Shown piece by piece: positions 8,319 to 16,186 of a stretch of 42,627 bases of DNA. Under the pieces are notes generated by a model. It worked only from the letters and a program-made list of their open reading frames with translations, did no database searches and was not told the origin of the DNA. The position numbers and the translations under genes were made by a program. How positions within the stretch are numbered: position 1 is the stretch's first letter; each line of letters opens with the position of its first letter. The DNA is from Flavobacterium sp. (GTDB lineage: Bacteria; Bacteroidota; Bacteroidia; Flavobacteriales; Flavobacteriaceae): NCBI RefSeq assembly GCF_027482425.1, contig NZ_JAIXWA010000030.1, positions 1 through 42,627 on the forward strand, given 5' to 3'.

Positions 8319-8457
8319 CTAGCCCGGATAGCAACGGAAAGCCCGCGCGTGGGGACGGCTATTGTTGACCCATCGGCCGTAGCGACTTTGGGAGCTCACG
8401 GACTTTGGCGGTCAAAAAAGCCGGAACGAGCGCGGCTTGCAGTGGATAGCCGGAAAA
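8319..8457 (+). repeat. GC-rich 3'-end hairpin element, copy B
   Basis: Read in the direction of the GH97 gene (minus strand), it starts TTTTCCGGCTATCC (8444-8457) and ends CTATCCGGGCTAG (8319-8331). A 9-bp stem with one bulged C (8339-8348 with 8430-8438) lies inside. It begins 12 bases after the GH97 stop, as copy A does after creD. The middle is longer than in copy A. It fills most of the 8260-8468 gap. Confidence 0.6.
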
Positions 8458-8468
8458 GCTCCTGAACC

Positions 8469-10568
8469 TTACGGAATAGGTTCAAAACTCACTGCGGTTC
8501 CCCCGCCGGGAGCCAAACGCAAGGGCAATTTGGATTTGGCGGTTACCGTCATGGTTTTGATTTCATAAGCCTTGGGGTTGGTTTTCCAATCGGCGTCTTT
8601 GGCATCCTGGTAGAGAATGGCTTTGTATTTTTGGCCGGGGGTTAAGAAATCTAATTTGATCGTACTTGTTCGTGCGTTTTCATCGGTGATGGCGCCCAAA
8701 AACCAACGTTCGCCATTTTTCTCTTTACGAGCCACGGTGAGGTAATCGCCCGGCTCAGCCTCCAAATACTTCGAGTCTTGCCAATCGACGGCGACGTCTT
8801 TGATAAATTGAAACGCATCGAGGTAGCGTTCGTAGTTTTCGGGCAAATCGGCAGCCATTTGCAACGGCGAATACAAGGTAACATACAAGGCCAATTGTTT
8901 GGCAAGCGTGGTGTGCACGTGCTCGGATTTGGATTTGTCGTAGTAACTCATTTTGATTTCAAAAATCCCAGGCGTATAATCCATAGGACCACCCAATAAA
9001 CGGGTAAAGGGTAAAATCGTTTCGTGCATGGGCGGATTACCCACACTCCAAGCATTGAATTCATTGCCGCGTGCCGCCTCAGCTGCGATGTAGTTGGGAT
9101 ACGTTCGATGATAGCCCGTAGGTCGCGAACTCTCGTGTGAATTGACCATGAGTTTATAATCGGCAGCCCGACGGGCCACAAAATTATAATGGTTGACCAT
9201 GGTTTGACCGTCGTGAAACTCGCCCCGCGGAATAATACGTCCTACATAGCCTGATTTTACAGCGGGGTACCCGTAGTCTTTCATCAACTCGAACGCACGG
9301 TCGAGATGGCGCTCGTAATTGGCCACTGAACTTGAGGTTTCATGATGCATAATCATTTTGACTCCTTTGGCTTTGGCATAGGCATTCACCACTTTAAGAT
9401 CAAAATCAGGATACGGCGTGACAAAATCAAATACATCTTCCTTCCAATTGCCAAACCAGTCCTCCCAGCCGGCATTCCATCCTTCGACCAAAACCCCATC
9501 AAAACCGTGTTGTGCGGCAAAGTCGATGTAACGTTTTACATTTTCGGTGGTGGCTCCATGGCGTCCTGAGGGCTTGAGTGATCCATCGGCGGCGTTTTGC
9601 GCATTTTGCGACCCGGCGTAATCCCATGTAGATTTTCCGATATGCATTTCCCACCAAATACCCACGTATTTCATGGGTTTGATATAGGACACATCGCTGA
9701 TTTTACAAGGGTCATTCAGACTGAGAATCATGCGTGAGGATACAATTTTTCGGGCATCATCATGCACAAAGATGGTACGCCAAGGCGATACGGCTGGGGT
9801 TTGCAAATAGGCTTTATCGCCCAAGGTATTGGGCACAAGATGTGAGGTTAAGCGGTAGGTTTTGGGCTGTACCTCCAAATGCATTACGGGATAATTGACC
9901 ACGGCAGCTTCAAAAATATTGAGGTAAAGACCTTGCTGCGTTTTCATCATCAAGGGCGATTGCACGCGTTGATTGCTGCGAATGGTTTTTAGTCCGATCC
10001 CATTGTTCATATCGATTTTTGCGCCATCTATGTCGGCAAAGGCTGTTTCGTTGTAGGCATATTCTTGACTATCATAGTCGCCTGGTATCCAAAACGTTTT
10101 ATGATTGCCATTCAAATTAAATTGTGTCAATTCATCTTCAATGACAAAATAATTGAGTTGTGGTTGCTTGGGAAATACATAACGGAACGCGACCCCTTCA
10201 TCGTAAACCTTAAAAATAAGGGTAAGCAAACGACCCGTGGTGGCTTGCCGAAGAGCTACAATGAGTTGGGTGTAATGATTAGGGATTACCGCGGTTTCGC
10301 CCAACACCGGCGACCAAGGTTCGTTAAAAACGTTGGATTCGGTTTTCAGAACTTCAAAGCCTTCGGTCAATGCAGGCAAATCCTTGATACGCATCCCCAA
10401 CGTAGACGGAAGTACGACATCTTGGGTTTTAAATTTAACACTATAAGCCGGTTGTCCTTTGCCGGTTACTTGAAAAGTAAGGGCAAGGTCTCCTCCTGGA
10501 GCGGTTACGGTTTGAGCAGAAGTTACGGCCAGGACGAAAAAGCCAAGCCATCCAAAAAAACGTTTCAT
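8469..10568 (-). CDS. Glycoside hydrolase family 97, SusB-like inverting alpha-glucosidase
   Basis: 699 residues with a signal peptide (about 1-18), the GH97 N-terminal beta-sandwich, a central barrel and a C-terminal beta domain. E410 (MHHETSS), E479 (NSHES) and E503 (RGNEFNAW) have spacings of 69 and 24 residues. That equals Glu439, Glu508 and Glu532 of Bacteroides SusB. E497 matches the calcium ligand Glu526, and E170 probably the Glu194 ligand. This places it in the inverting, calcium-dependent subgroup that cleaves alpha-glucans from non-reducing ends. There is no SusC/SusD pair nearby; a FucP-type transporter lies downstream. Confidence 0.93.
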   Translation of the reverse strand: MKRFFGWLGFFVLAVTSAQTVTAPGGDLALTFQVTGKGQPAYSVKFKTQDVVLPSTLGMRIKDLPALTEGFEVLKTESNVFNEPWSPVLGETAVIPNHYTQLIVALRQATTGRLLTLIFKVYDEGVAFRYVFPKQPQLNYFVIEDELTQFNLNGNHKTFWIPGDYDSQEYAYNETAFADIDGAKIDMNNGIGLKTIRSNQRVQSPLMMKTQQGLYLNIFEAAVVNYPVMHLEVQPKTYRLTSHLVPNTLGDKAYLQTPAVSPWRTIFVHDDARKIVSSRMILSLNDPCKISDVSYIKPMKYVGIWWEMHIGKSTWDYAGSQNAQNAADGSLKPSGRHGATTENVKRYIDFAAQHGFDGVLVEGWNAGWEDWFGNWKEDVFDFVTPYPDFDLKVVNAYAKAKGVKMIMHHETSSSVANYERHLDRAFELMKDYGYPAVKSGYVGRIIPRGEFHDGQTMVNHYNFVARRAADYKLMVNSHESSRPTGYHRTYPNYIAAEAARGNEFNAWSVGNPPMHETILPFTRLLGGPMDYTPGIFEIKMSYYDKSKSEHVHTTLAKQLALYVTLYSPLQMAADLPENYERYLDAFQFIKDVAVDWQDSKYLEAEPGDYLTVARKEKNGERWFLGAITDENARTSTIKLDFLTPGQKYKAILYQDAKDADWKTNPKAYEIKTMTVTAKSKLPLRLAPGGGTAVSFEPIP

Positions 10569-10587
10569 ACAATTGCATTTAAAAGGC

Positions 10588-10595
10588 TAAAGATA
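10588..10595 (-). promoter_or_regulatory. -7 box (TATCTTTA) for the GH97 gene
   Basis: One base from TAnnTTTG, 19 bases before the ATG on the minus strand, and identical to the box before the sugar transporter. Confidence 0.4.
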
Positions 10596-10611
10596 CCATA
10601 ACCGAGGGAAA

Positions 10612-10639
10612 TAAAAAATCCCGAGTGTTTCCTCAGGAT
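10612..10639 (-). terminator. Terminator after the saccharopine dehydrogenase-like gene
   Basis: On the minus strand the stem ATCCTGAG / CTCGGGAT (one mismatch, 6-base loop) is followed by six T's. It separates the dehydrogenase transcript from the GH97 gene. Confidence 0.7.
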
Positions 10640-10647
10640 TGTATTTT

Positions 10648-11850
10648 TTATATTCCGTCTACGTAGTCTTGCAGGTAAGCAAATCGCGGCGTCAACTGTC
10701 CGTTTTCGGTCATCTTGGCGCGTTGCAGAATACCGTCTTTATCGCCATTGAAAAACGCAGGTACCACGTGCTCCATAAACATTTCACCAAATCCTTCACT
10801 GGCATCTTTGGGCAATTCACAAGGTAAGTTATCAACCGACATAACCATAATCGCTCCGGGATGGGTGTAGGGCACTTCGCGATGCTCTTGCGGCAAGTAT
10901 CCCATAAACGGATCGGCGATGGTAGTCGCACGGGTCGTACACGCAATGGGTCCGTTGACATCACAAGAAATATCAGCAACCACTTTGAGTTTGCAATCGG
11001 GTGCTTGCAACATAGCTTGGGTAAGAATATCGGGGGAACCGTTGGCGTGAAAATGGCCGGTCATAAACACATCGGCGACTTTGGTAAACCGTTCAAAATA
11101 GGAAGTATAGGCTTCGGGATGGTTATAAAAGTCATTTTTACCGAGGTTTTGTCCGTCCAAACGAACGTTGTAATCCATCACATCAATATGCGTATATACG
11201 GGTTCTGTATAGGTTTTGGTCAAGAAATCATCGACCGAAACCGATTTCATTTTCATGCCGTCTAATATCTCTTTGGCGCCCATACCAACTTTTCCTTTAC
11301 CCGTCAATACAATTTTGATATTGGGCAACATAATCCGCTTTAACCGCGCAATAAGATCGTCTTTACTTTGAAGCGTTTCGGCTTTGGGAAGGGTGAACAA
11401 CTCGTATTTGATACCAAATCCTCTAAATCCATTATAGGCCCCTACGATTCCTGCATATCGCCCAAATCCGATAAGTCGTTTGTTTTGGGCATCGACGATG
11501 GTTTCATGATCATAGAGTTCGATATTTTTAGCTAAAATAGCTTGCAACAAGGCACGATTGTAAGGTTGTTTTTTGATGGTATGCGAAAAAAAGAAATACT
11601 TTTTTCCGGGGAGTAAAGCGTCTACGGGAATTTCTTTAACTCCGAAAAGTACCTCACAATCCTGCATATCGGCGGTTACTTCCAATCCTAACGCACGGTA
11701 TGCTTCATCGGGAAAGACGCGAATATCAGAGGATTCAACCTTGATACGAACGTCAGGATGGGTTTGTTGTAACCGTACCAATTCTTCAGGGGTAAAAACC
11801 ACGCGACGATCGGGCGGTGACTTGCGTTCTTTAACGATACCAAATACCAT
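10648..11850 (-). CDS. Saccharopine dehydrogenase / lysine-ketoglutarate reductase-like oxidoreductase
   Basis: 400 residues of the alanine dehydrogenase/PNT superfamily. The N-terminal domain carries GVKEIP (K72) and FSHTIKKQ (H90), candidates for the catalytic Lys/His pair of lysine-forming saccharopine dehydrogenases. A nucleotide-binding GKGKVGMG loop lies at 184-191. The C-terminal part has DISCDVNGPIACTTRATTI and SVDNLPCELPKDASEGFG, both typical of the LKR domain. Likely reaction: reversible condensation of lysine and 2-oxoglutarate to saccharopine with NAD(P)H. No lysine-degradation partner is adjacent, so the substrate stays uncertain. Cytosolic. Confidence 0.8.
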   Translation of the reverse strand: MVFGIVKERKSPPDRRVVFTPEELVRLQQTHPDVRIKVESSDIRVFPDEAYRALGLEVTADMQDCEVLFGVKEIPVDALLPGKKYFFFSHTIKKQPYNRALLQAILAKNIELYDHETIVDAQNKRLIGFGRYAGIVGAYNGFRGFGIKYELFTLPKAETLQSKDDLIARLKRIMLPNIKIVLTGKGKVGMGAKEILDGMKMKSVSVDDFLTKTYTEPVYTHIDVMDYNVRLDGQNLGKNDFYNHPEAYTSYFERFTKVADVFMTGHFHANGSPDILTQAMLQAPDCKLKVVADISCDVNGPIACTTRATTIADPFMGYLPQEHREVPYTHPGAIMVMSVDNLPCELPKDASEGFGEMFMEHVVPAFFNGDKDGILQRAKMTENGQLTPRFAYLQDYVDGI

Positions 11851-12028
11851 AGCTATAGCCTATTTTAAATTGAATGCGCCCAAAAGTAAGGGTAACGAAA
11901 TCGATTTCAAAACTTTTACCAAAAATTCATTTTACAATGGCTCCTTCAGTATCAATCGCTTACATGGGATGTTAATAATTTTGTTAGTTTTTCGCTTTCA
12001 TCAAAAACAAAAGCGCGGTCTCGGTACT

Positions 12029-12036
12029 TATATTTG
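12029..12036 (+). promoter_or_regulatory. -7 box (TATATTTG) for the serine hydrolase gene
   Basis: An exact TAnnTTTG match 22 bases before the ATG at 12059. I see no clear -33 TTG at the right distance. Confidence 0.5.
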
Positions 12037-12058
12037 TTTTTTTTCGAACAAATTCATC

Positions 12059-13246
12059 ATGCGAAAGCACTACTTATATACGGTACTAACCACCGCTTTA
12101 CTCTTCATTGGCTGTCAACAATCGGGGGGACAGCAAAAGGAACAGACGGGCCCCGAATATGCGATGGTTCCTGCTTCCGATTCGTTACCAAAATTGGCTG
12201 AAAGTTTTAAAAATGTCAAACGTAACGAAATCGAAAAATACATTAAAAAGTTTTTCAACAACCAATTTGAAAACATTTGTTTTTTGGTCGCCAAAAATGG
12301 AGAAATCATATACGAACGCTACGAAGGCTATGCCGATAAGGAGCAAAACGTACTCAATGCGGAAAATACACCTTTGCATATTGCTTCGGTCAGTAAAGTA
12401 TTGACAGCGACGGCCATTTTAAAACTCATCGATGCAAAGAAACTGACCTTAGACCAGAAATTGACCACTTTATTTCAGGGATTTCCGTATAAAGACGTGA
12501 CCATTCGCACGCTTCTAAACCACCGCAGTGGCATGAAAAAATACAATTATTTTTGTGATGATGCCAAAATATGGGGGCGGAAGAAGACTTTGACGAATAA
12601 AGACTTGCTGCACATTTTGATGACCAAAAACATCCCATTGGAAACCAAAACCGACACGCATTTTAGTTACAACAACACCAATTATGCCTTATTGGCCTTG
12701 GTCATTGAAAAAGTTACGGGTAAAAAATACCGTGACGCCATGAAAGAAATCATTTTCTATCCGTTAGGAATGACCCACACCTTTGTTTTTGATGAGGAAA
12801 CGCCCAAAGAGAAAGCGACTCCCTCGTACAAATACAATTATGTGAAATATGGTTTTGATTTCTTAGATGCGGTGTACGGGGACAAAAATATTTATTCGAC
12901 GCCGAGGGATTTATTAAAATTTGACTTAGCCCGCAACGCCCCCGGATTTTTGAGTCCTGACCTCCTAGAACAAGTCTTCAAAGGTTACAGTTATGAAGCA
13001 AAAGGGGAAAAAAATTACGGCTTAGGCATTCGTTTACGGGAATGGGCCACGGGACAAAAATTGTTTTACCACAATGGCTGGTGGCATGGAAACACCTCGA
13101 GTTATATTTCGTTACGAGAGGAAAATACGGTCATTATTGCCTTATCGAATAAGTATACAAAGAAAACCTATCAGCTGAAAAACTTATCGGCTTTGTTTGG
13201 TAATTATCCTTTTGCGCTTGGCGATACAGCCACAAATGGGGACTAA
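12059..13246 (+). CDS. Serine hydrolase lipoprotein, class C beta-lactamase/esterase family
   Basis: 395 residues from the ATG at 12059; the longer open frame upstream runs antisense through the dehydrogenase gene and is not coding. A lipoprotein signal ends at C19 (LLFIGC). The penicillin-binding fold motifs are present: S110-x-x-K113 (SVSK), Y204-x-N206 (YNN) and H338-x-G340 (HNG). Known: such proteins are D-aminopeptidases, esterases, peptidoglycan hydrolases or beta-lactamases, and the true activity cannot be told from the motifs. It is probably anchored in the periplasm-facing envelope. Monocistronic; ssrA follows. Confidence 0.85.
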   Translation: MRKHYLYTVLTTALLFIGCQQSGGQQKEQTGPEYAMVPASDSLPKLAESFKNVKRNEIEKYIKKFFNNQFENICFLVAKNGEIIYERYEGYADKEQNVLNAENTPLHIASVSKVLTATAILKLIDAKKLTLDQKLTTLFQGFPYKDVTIRTLLNHRSGMKKYNYFCDDAKIWGRKKTLTNKDLLHILMTKNIPLETKTDTHFSYNNTNYALLALVIEKVTGKKYRDAMKEIIFYPLGMTHTFVFDEETPKEKATPSYKYNYVKYGFDFLDAVYGDKNIYSTPRDLLKFDLARNAPGFLSPDLLEQVFKGYSYEAKGEKNYGLGIRLREWATGQKLFYHNGWWHGNTSSYISLREENTVIIALSNKYTKKTYQLKNLSALFGNYPFALGDTATNGD

Positions 13247-13275
13247 ACAATTTTTCATTTTCTAGGAACTTTACG

Positions 13276-13283
13276 TACCTTTG
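13276..13283 (+). promoter_or_regulatory. -7 box (TACCTTTG) of ssrA
   Basis: An exact TAnnTTTG match 28 bases before the mature 5' end of the tmRNA, leaving a precursor leader of about 20 bases. No clean -33 TTG is visible. Confidence 0.6.
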
Positions 13284-13311
13284 CGGTCCCATTTATAGTT
13301 GGGTTCACTAT

Positions 13312-13706
13312 GGGGTCGACTGGTTTTGACAGCAAGTGGAATTGAATCGTAAGCACGTCGAGCCTTGTACTTTTGGCTCGTTAATCCAAAGGTACGACTT
13401 TATAAACGGCGAAAATAATTACGCTTTAGCTGCTTAATCCGAAGTTTAGTACGATAGGCCTAGTCTCGTCAAGGACGAGAAGCTAGATTCACCTCAAAAG
13501 CCTTGGTTTATGGCGGTTGGTACAGGTGAACCGTAAAAGTAAACCTAGGAAAGGTAAGGCTTTAAATACTTTCTGACATTAATAAAGCTAAGCAAAAAGT
13601 GGTCGTTCTTGGCCTTGCTTTTTGACGAAAATTCAATCGAGAACTAAGCGTGTAGAAAGCTATTGGATTGCTTGTTTGGACCCGAGTTCGATTCTCGGCG
13701 ACTCCA
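13312..13706 (+). ncRNA. ssrA: Transfer-messenger RNA (tmRNA)
   Basis: The acceptor stem GGGGTCG (13312-13318) pairs with CGACTCC (13699-13705), with one G-U pair. The TPsiC-like arm CCGAGTTCGATTCTCGG lies just before it. The tag reading frame at 13408-13437 codes GENNYALAA and then TAA; with the alanine carried by the RNA the tag is A-GENNYALAA. The 3' CCA is not encoded (ACA follows the stem), so it must be added after processing. Known: tmRNA with SmpB rescues stalled ribosomes and marks the unfinished protein for proteolysis. The length of about 395 nt is normal. Confidence 0.95.
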
Positions 13707-13714
13707 CAAAAAAA

Positions 13715-13746
13715 AAGCCTACTCAACATCGAGCAGGCTTTTTTTT
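13715..13746 (+). terminator. Terminator of ssrA
   Basis: The stem AAGCCT...AGGCTT (13715-13720 / 13735-13740), extended by CTC/GAG, is followed by eight T's. The A-run on the left would let it act in the other direction too. Confidence 0.8.
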
Positions 13747-13865
13747 CAAACAAAAACAACTACTAAAGCATCGTAGTATTCCGTATTAGCTTCGTTTTCT
13801 GAAAGATGACTATCTACAATTAGGGTATACCCTTCGTATTCGAAGAAAAGACTTGCCTGAAGTAA
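13746..13865 (-). pseudogene. Possible C-terminal gene remnant
   Basis: On the minus strand a 39-codon open stretch ends in TGA at 13746-13748. It has a protein-like composition (EYEGYTLIVDSHL, then NEANTEYYDALVVV). There is no start codon in frame, and a TAG lies immediately upstream at 13866-13868. It may be a fragment of a small gene broken by a frameshift; I recognise no family. The rest of 13747-13956 holds nothing I can identify. Confidence 0.25.
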
Positions 13866-13956
13866 CTATCCAAACCACCCAATGGCATCACGCAGAAATC
13901 AAAACATTCTATACTGTTATGTGCCAGAGAACGAGAGAAAAACAGCGTGCTAGGAA

Positions 13957-14271
13957 TTAAGGCGCTACCACCTCTCCGTTCCATTGCATCATGCCGCCTT
14001 CCAGGTTGAAGGTTTGCGCAAAACCCATTTGATCCATAATCTGACAAGCTTGAGCACTTCGCCCGCCTGCTTTGCAATACACATAATAGTTTTTTTGTGG
14101 ATCCAATTCCTGCAAGCGGTAAATAAACCCTTGTCCTTTGTAAATATCATTGAGTAATGCCCCCTGAATAATCCCTTCTGCCCATTCCTCTTCGGTGCGG
14201 ACATCTAAAATTACAGCATTTTCATCAGCGGCCAATTGCGCGGCCCAAGCCTCTTGCGATAAGTGTTGCAT
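13957..14271 (-). CDS. Rhodanese-like domain protein
   Basis: 104 residues, a single rhodanese domain. VILDVRTEEEWAEG is the entry motif (about 20-33), and the active-site loop is C66-KAGGR, an intact six-residue catalytic loop with Cys. The LEGGMMQW stretch closes the domain. Known: such proteins carry persulfide sulfur for transfer to an acceptor; the acceptor is unknown here. No signal peptide, so cytosolic. It is transcribed divergently from the MarR operon and no partner gene is adjacent. Confidence 0.92.
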   Translation of the reverse strand: MQHLSQEAWAAQLAADENAVILDVRTEEEWAEGIIQGALLNDIYKGQGFIYRLQELDPQKNYYVYCKAGGRSAQACQIMDQMGFAQTFNLEGGMMQWNGEVVAP

Positions 14272-14356
14272 CGTATTTATTTTGATCTAAAAATACCACA
14301 AATCGGTCCGCTTTCAAAAAAAGTACAGCAAAAGATTAACAAAAAAATAACACACG

Positions 14357-14417
14357 TTTGTATATACAAATAAACGGCATTGCTATACATTTGTACCTAC
14401 AAATTTTGTAATTACAA
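14357..14417 (+). promoter_or_regulatory. MarR operon control region: three TTGTAnnTACAA palindromes and a -7 box
   Basis: Three palindromes share the core TTGTAnnTACAA: TTTGTATATACAAA (14357-14370), ATTTGTACCTACAAAT (14389-14404) and TTGTAATTACAA (14406-14417). The middle one overlaps an exact -7 box TACATTTG (14386-14393). Centre-to-centre spacings are 33 and 15 bases. The third site lies in the leader just before the ATG at 14420. I infer that the MarR protein encoded next binds here and represses its own operon. Confidence 0.7.
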
Positions 14418-14419
14418 TT

Positions 14420-14881
14420 ATGAAAATTGAAGAACTCATTCAATCCAGTGTAACCTTAAGCGATACCAAACGGGTAATCCTCAATTTGATGGTGACTCAA
14501 AACGTGGTCGCTGAAAAGTTTTACGAGGTGTTAAAACCCTTTGATCTTTCGGGAGAACAGTACAATGTATTGCGCATTCTTCGGGGGCAAAAGGGAAACC
14601 CGGCCAACATGTGTGTGATTCAAGAGCGCATGGTCACCAAAAACAGCAACACCACCCGATTGATTGACAAACTCCTATTGAAAGATTTGGTCACGCGAAA
14701 TGTTTGTCCCAACAACCGCCGAAAAATGGAAGTTTTAATCACCGACAAAGGATTGGCCTTACTCGAAGAATTGGAACCGCTAGTATTGAGGCATGAGCAA
14801 CTTTTTGCCCAAAACCTGAGCAACGAGGAAATCATCCAACTAAACGATTTGTTAGAAAAATTTAGAACCCTTAATATGTAA
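14420..14881 (+). CDS. MarR-family transcriptional regulator
   Basis: 153 residues with the MarR layout: N-terminal dimer helices, winged helix-turn-helix in the middle (SGEQYNVLRILRGQ, then CVIQERMVTKNSNTTRLIDKL as recognition helix, then a wing with NRRKMEVLITDKG), and a C-terminal dimer helix. It has one Cys in the DNA-binding domain before the recognition helix and one in the wing (NVCPNNRRK), which could sense oxidants or electrophiles; that is inference. First gene of an operon with a nitroreductase and a YceI protein. Confidence 0.92.
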   Translation: MKIEELIQSSVTLSDTKRVILNLMVTQNVVAEKFYEVLKPFDLSGEQYNVLRILRGQKGNPANMCVIQERMVTKNSNTTRLIDKLLLKDLVTRNVCPNNRRKMEVLITDKGLALLEELEPLVLRHEQLFAQNLSNEEIIQLNDLLEKFRTLNM

Positions 14882-14887
14882 TTTGCT

Positions 14888-15520
14888 ATGAGTGAATTTA
14901 TTCAAAATGCCCGTTGGCGATATGCCACCAAAAAATACGATGCCACGCGCAAAGTCAGTGACGCCGACATCGCCACCCTTAAAGAAGCCATCAATTTATC
15001 GGCTTCCTCCTATGGATTGCAACCCTATAAAGTGATTTTTGTTGAGAATCCAACGCTTCGTGCCCAATTGCAACCTGCGTCATGGGGACAATCGCAAGTG
15101 GTGGATGCCTCTCACTTGGTTGTTTTTGCCAATGAATTAAACCTTGGAAACGACCAAATCGATGCGTATTTTGAGAATATGGTGCAAACCCGTGGGATTG
15201 CTTTAAGCGATGTGCAAGGATACATGGATTTTATGAGAAACACCATCAATAGCATCCCCGAGGAAGCACGCAATGTGTGGACCGCCAAGCAAACTTATAT
15301 TGCCTTGAGCAATTTGATGAATGCGGCGGCCGAACTGAAAATCGATACTACACCAATGGAAGGTTTTGATGCACAACAGTACAACCAAATCTTAGGCTTG
15401 AACGAACGCAACCTCAACGCAGCTGTGGTTTGTGCCATTGGCTACCGTCACAGTGACGATGCTACACAACACGCCACCAAAGTTCGTAAAAGCGAGTCCC
15501 AATTATTTGAAACCCTTTAA
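14888..15520 (+). CDS. Nitroreductase-family NAD(P)H-dependent oxidoreductase (NfsB-like)
   Basis: 210 residues. Family signatures are the N-terminal RWRYATKKYD with the FMN-contacting basic residues, SASSYGLQPYKVIFVENP, and the C-terminal AVVCAIGYRHSDD. Known: NfsB-type flavoproteins reduce nitroaromatics and quinones with two electrons from NAD(P)H. It lies six bases after the MarR gene and 27 before yceI, with no terminator between. The MarR control suggests induction by electrophiles or quinones; the natural substrate is not known. Cytosolic dimer with FMN expected. Confidence 0.92.
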   Translation: MSEFIQNARWRYATKKYDATRKVSDADIATLKEAINLSASSYGLQPYKVIFVENPTLRAQLQPASWGQSQVVDASHLVVFANELNLGNDQIDAYFENMVQTRGIALSDVQGYMDFMRNTINSIPEEARNVWTAKQTYIALSNLMNAAAELKIDTTPMEGFDAQQYNQILGLNERNLNAAVVCAIGYRHSDDATQHATKVRKSESQLFETL

Positions 15521-15547
15521 TTCAACACTAATTTAATATTTACAATC

Positions 15548-16111
15548 ATGAAAAAATTGAAAACAATTGTAGTAGCTTTATTTGTAGCCAGCGCTACCAT
15601 CGCATCAGCACAAAACAAAAAAATTGATGTCACCAAAAGTAAAATCGAATGGGTAGGCAAAAAAGTAACCGGCCAACACAATGGTGTGGTAGACTTTAAA
15701 GGAGGTACCTTAATTTTTAAAGGAAAAAAATTAACAGGCGGTTCGTTTGTTGTTGATATGACTTCTATTAATACTACTGATTTACAAGGGGAATACCAAG
15801 GTAAATTAAATGGTCACTTAAAGGCAGATGACTTCTTTGGAACAGAGAAATATCCTACATCAAAATTGGTTTTCAAAAAGTTGGTAGACAAAGGAAACGG
15901 CACTTATGTGGTAACAGCCGACTTGACCATCAAAGACGTCACAGCTCCTGTAACCTTTGAATTAAAAGTGAACGGTTCGACCGCAACGACTAGCTTTAAA
16001 ATCGACCGTACAAAATACGGTATCAAATACGGCTCAGGAAGTTTCTTTGACAACTTGGGCGACAAAACCATCAACGACGAGTTTGATTTATCGGTAACGA
16101 TTCAGTTCTAA
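15548..16111 (+). CDS. YceI-family lipid-binding protein
   Basis: 187 residues with a signal peptide (about 1-21, ending ASAQ). The rest is one YceI lipocalin-like barrel: KSKIEWVGKKVTGQHNGVV, LKADDFFGTEKYPTSKLVF, and DLTIKDVTAPVTFELKV. Known: YceI proteins bind long polyisoprenoids or amphiphilic ligands in a hydrophobic pore. It is the last gene of the MarR operon and exported to the periplasm. Together with the reductase it may deal with a quinone-like or hydrophobic electrophile, which is inference. Confidence 0.92.
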   Translation: MKKLKTIVVALFVASATIASAQNKKIDVTKSKIEWVGKKVTGQHNGVVDFKGGTLIFKGKKLTGGSFVVDMTSINTTDLQGEYQGKLNGHLKADDFFGTEKYPTSKLVFKKLVDKGNGTYVVTADLTIKDVTAPVTFELKVNGSTATTSFKIDRTKYGIKYGSGSFFDNLGDKTINDEFDLSVTIQF

Positions 16112-16134
16112 TTCCGAATCATAGTACCATCAAT

Positions 16135-16163
16135 AGCCTCAGTTTGTACTGGGGCTTTTTTTA
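16135..16163 (+). terminator. Terminator of the MarR-nitroreductase-YceI operon
   Basis: The stem AGCCTCAGT / ACTGGGGCT (one G-T pair, 4-base loop) is followed by eight T's. Confidence 0.88.
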
Positions 16164-16173
16164 TTTTTCTCCC

Positions 16174-16181
16174 TATCTTTG
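16174..16181 (+). promoter_or_regulatory. -7 box (TATCTTTG) for the glutamine amidotransferase gene
   Basis: An exact TAnnTTTG match ending only five bases before the ATG at 16187. With transcription starting a few bases downstream of the box, the message would be leaderless or nearly so. Confidence 0.55.
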
Positions 16182-16186
16182 AAACC

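Noticed and set aside
11573..12058. Long N-terminal extension of the serine hydrolase
   Set aside because: It runs antisense through the dehydrogenase gene and past the TATATTTG promoter box; the lipoprotein signal begins at 12059.
13562..13759. Minus-strand 65-residue open frame over the tmRNA
   Set aside because: It is antisense to the 3' third of ssrA and its terminator; the apparent protein is only the reverse of the tRNA-like domain.
13820..14077. 85-residue minus-strand frame overlapping the rhodanese gene
   Set aside because: It is a shifted frame of the rhodanese coding region running into the downstream spacer; the rhodanese frame has the catalytic loop.
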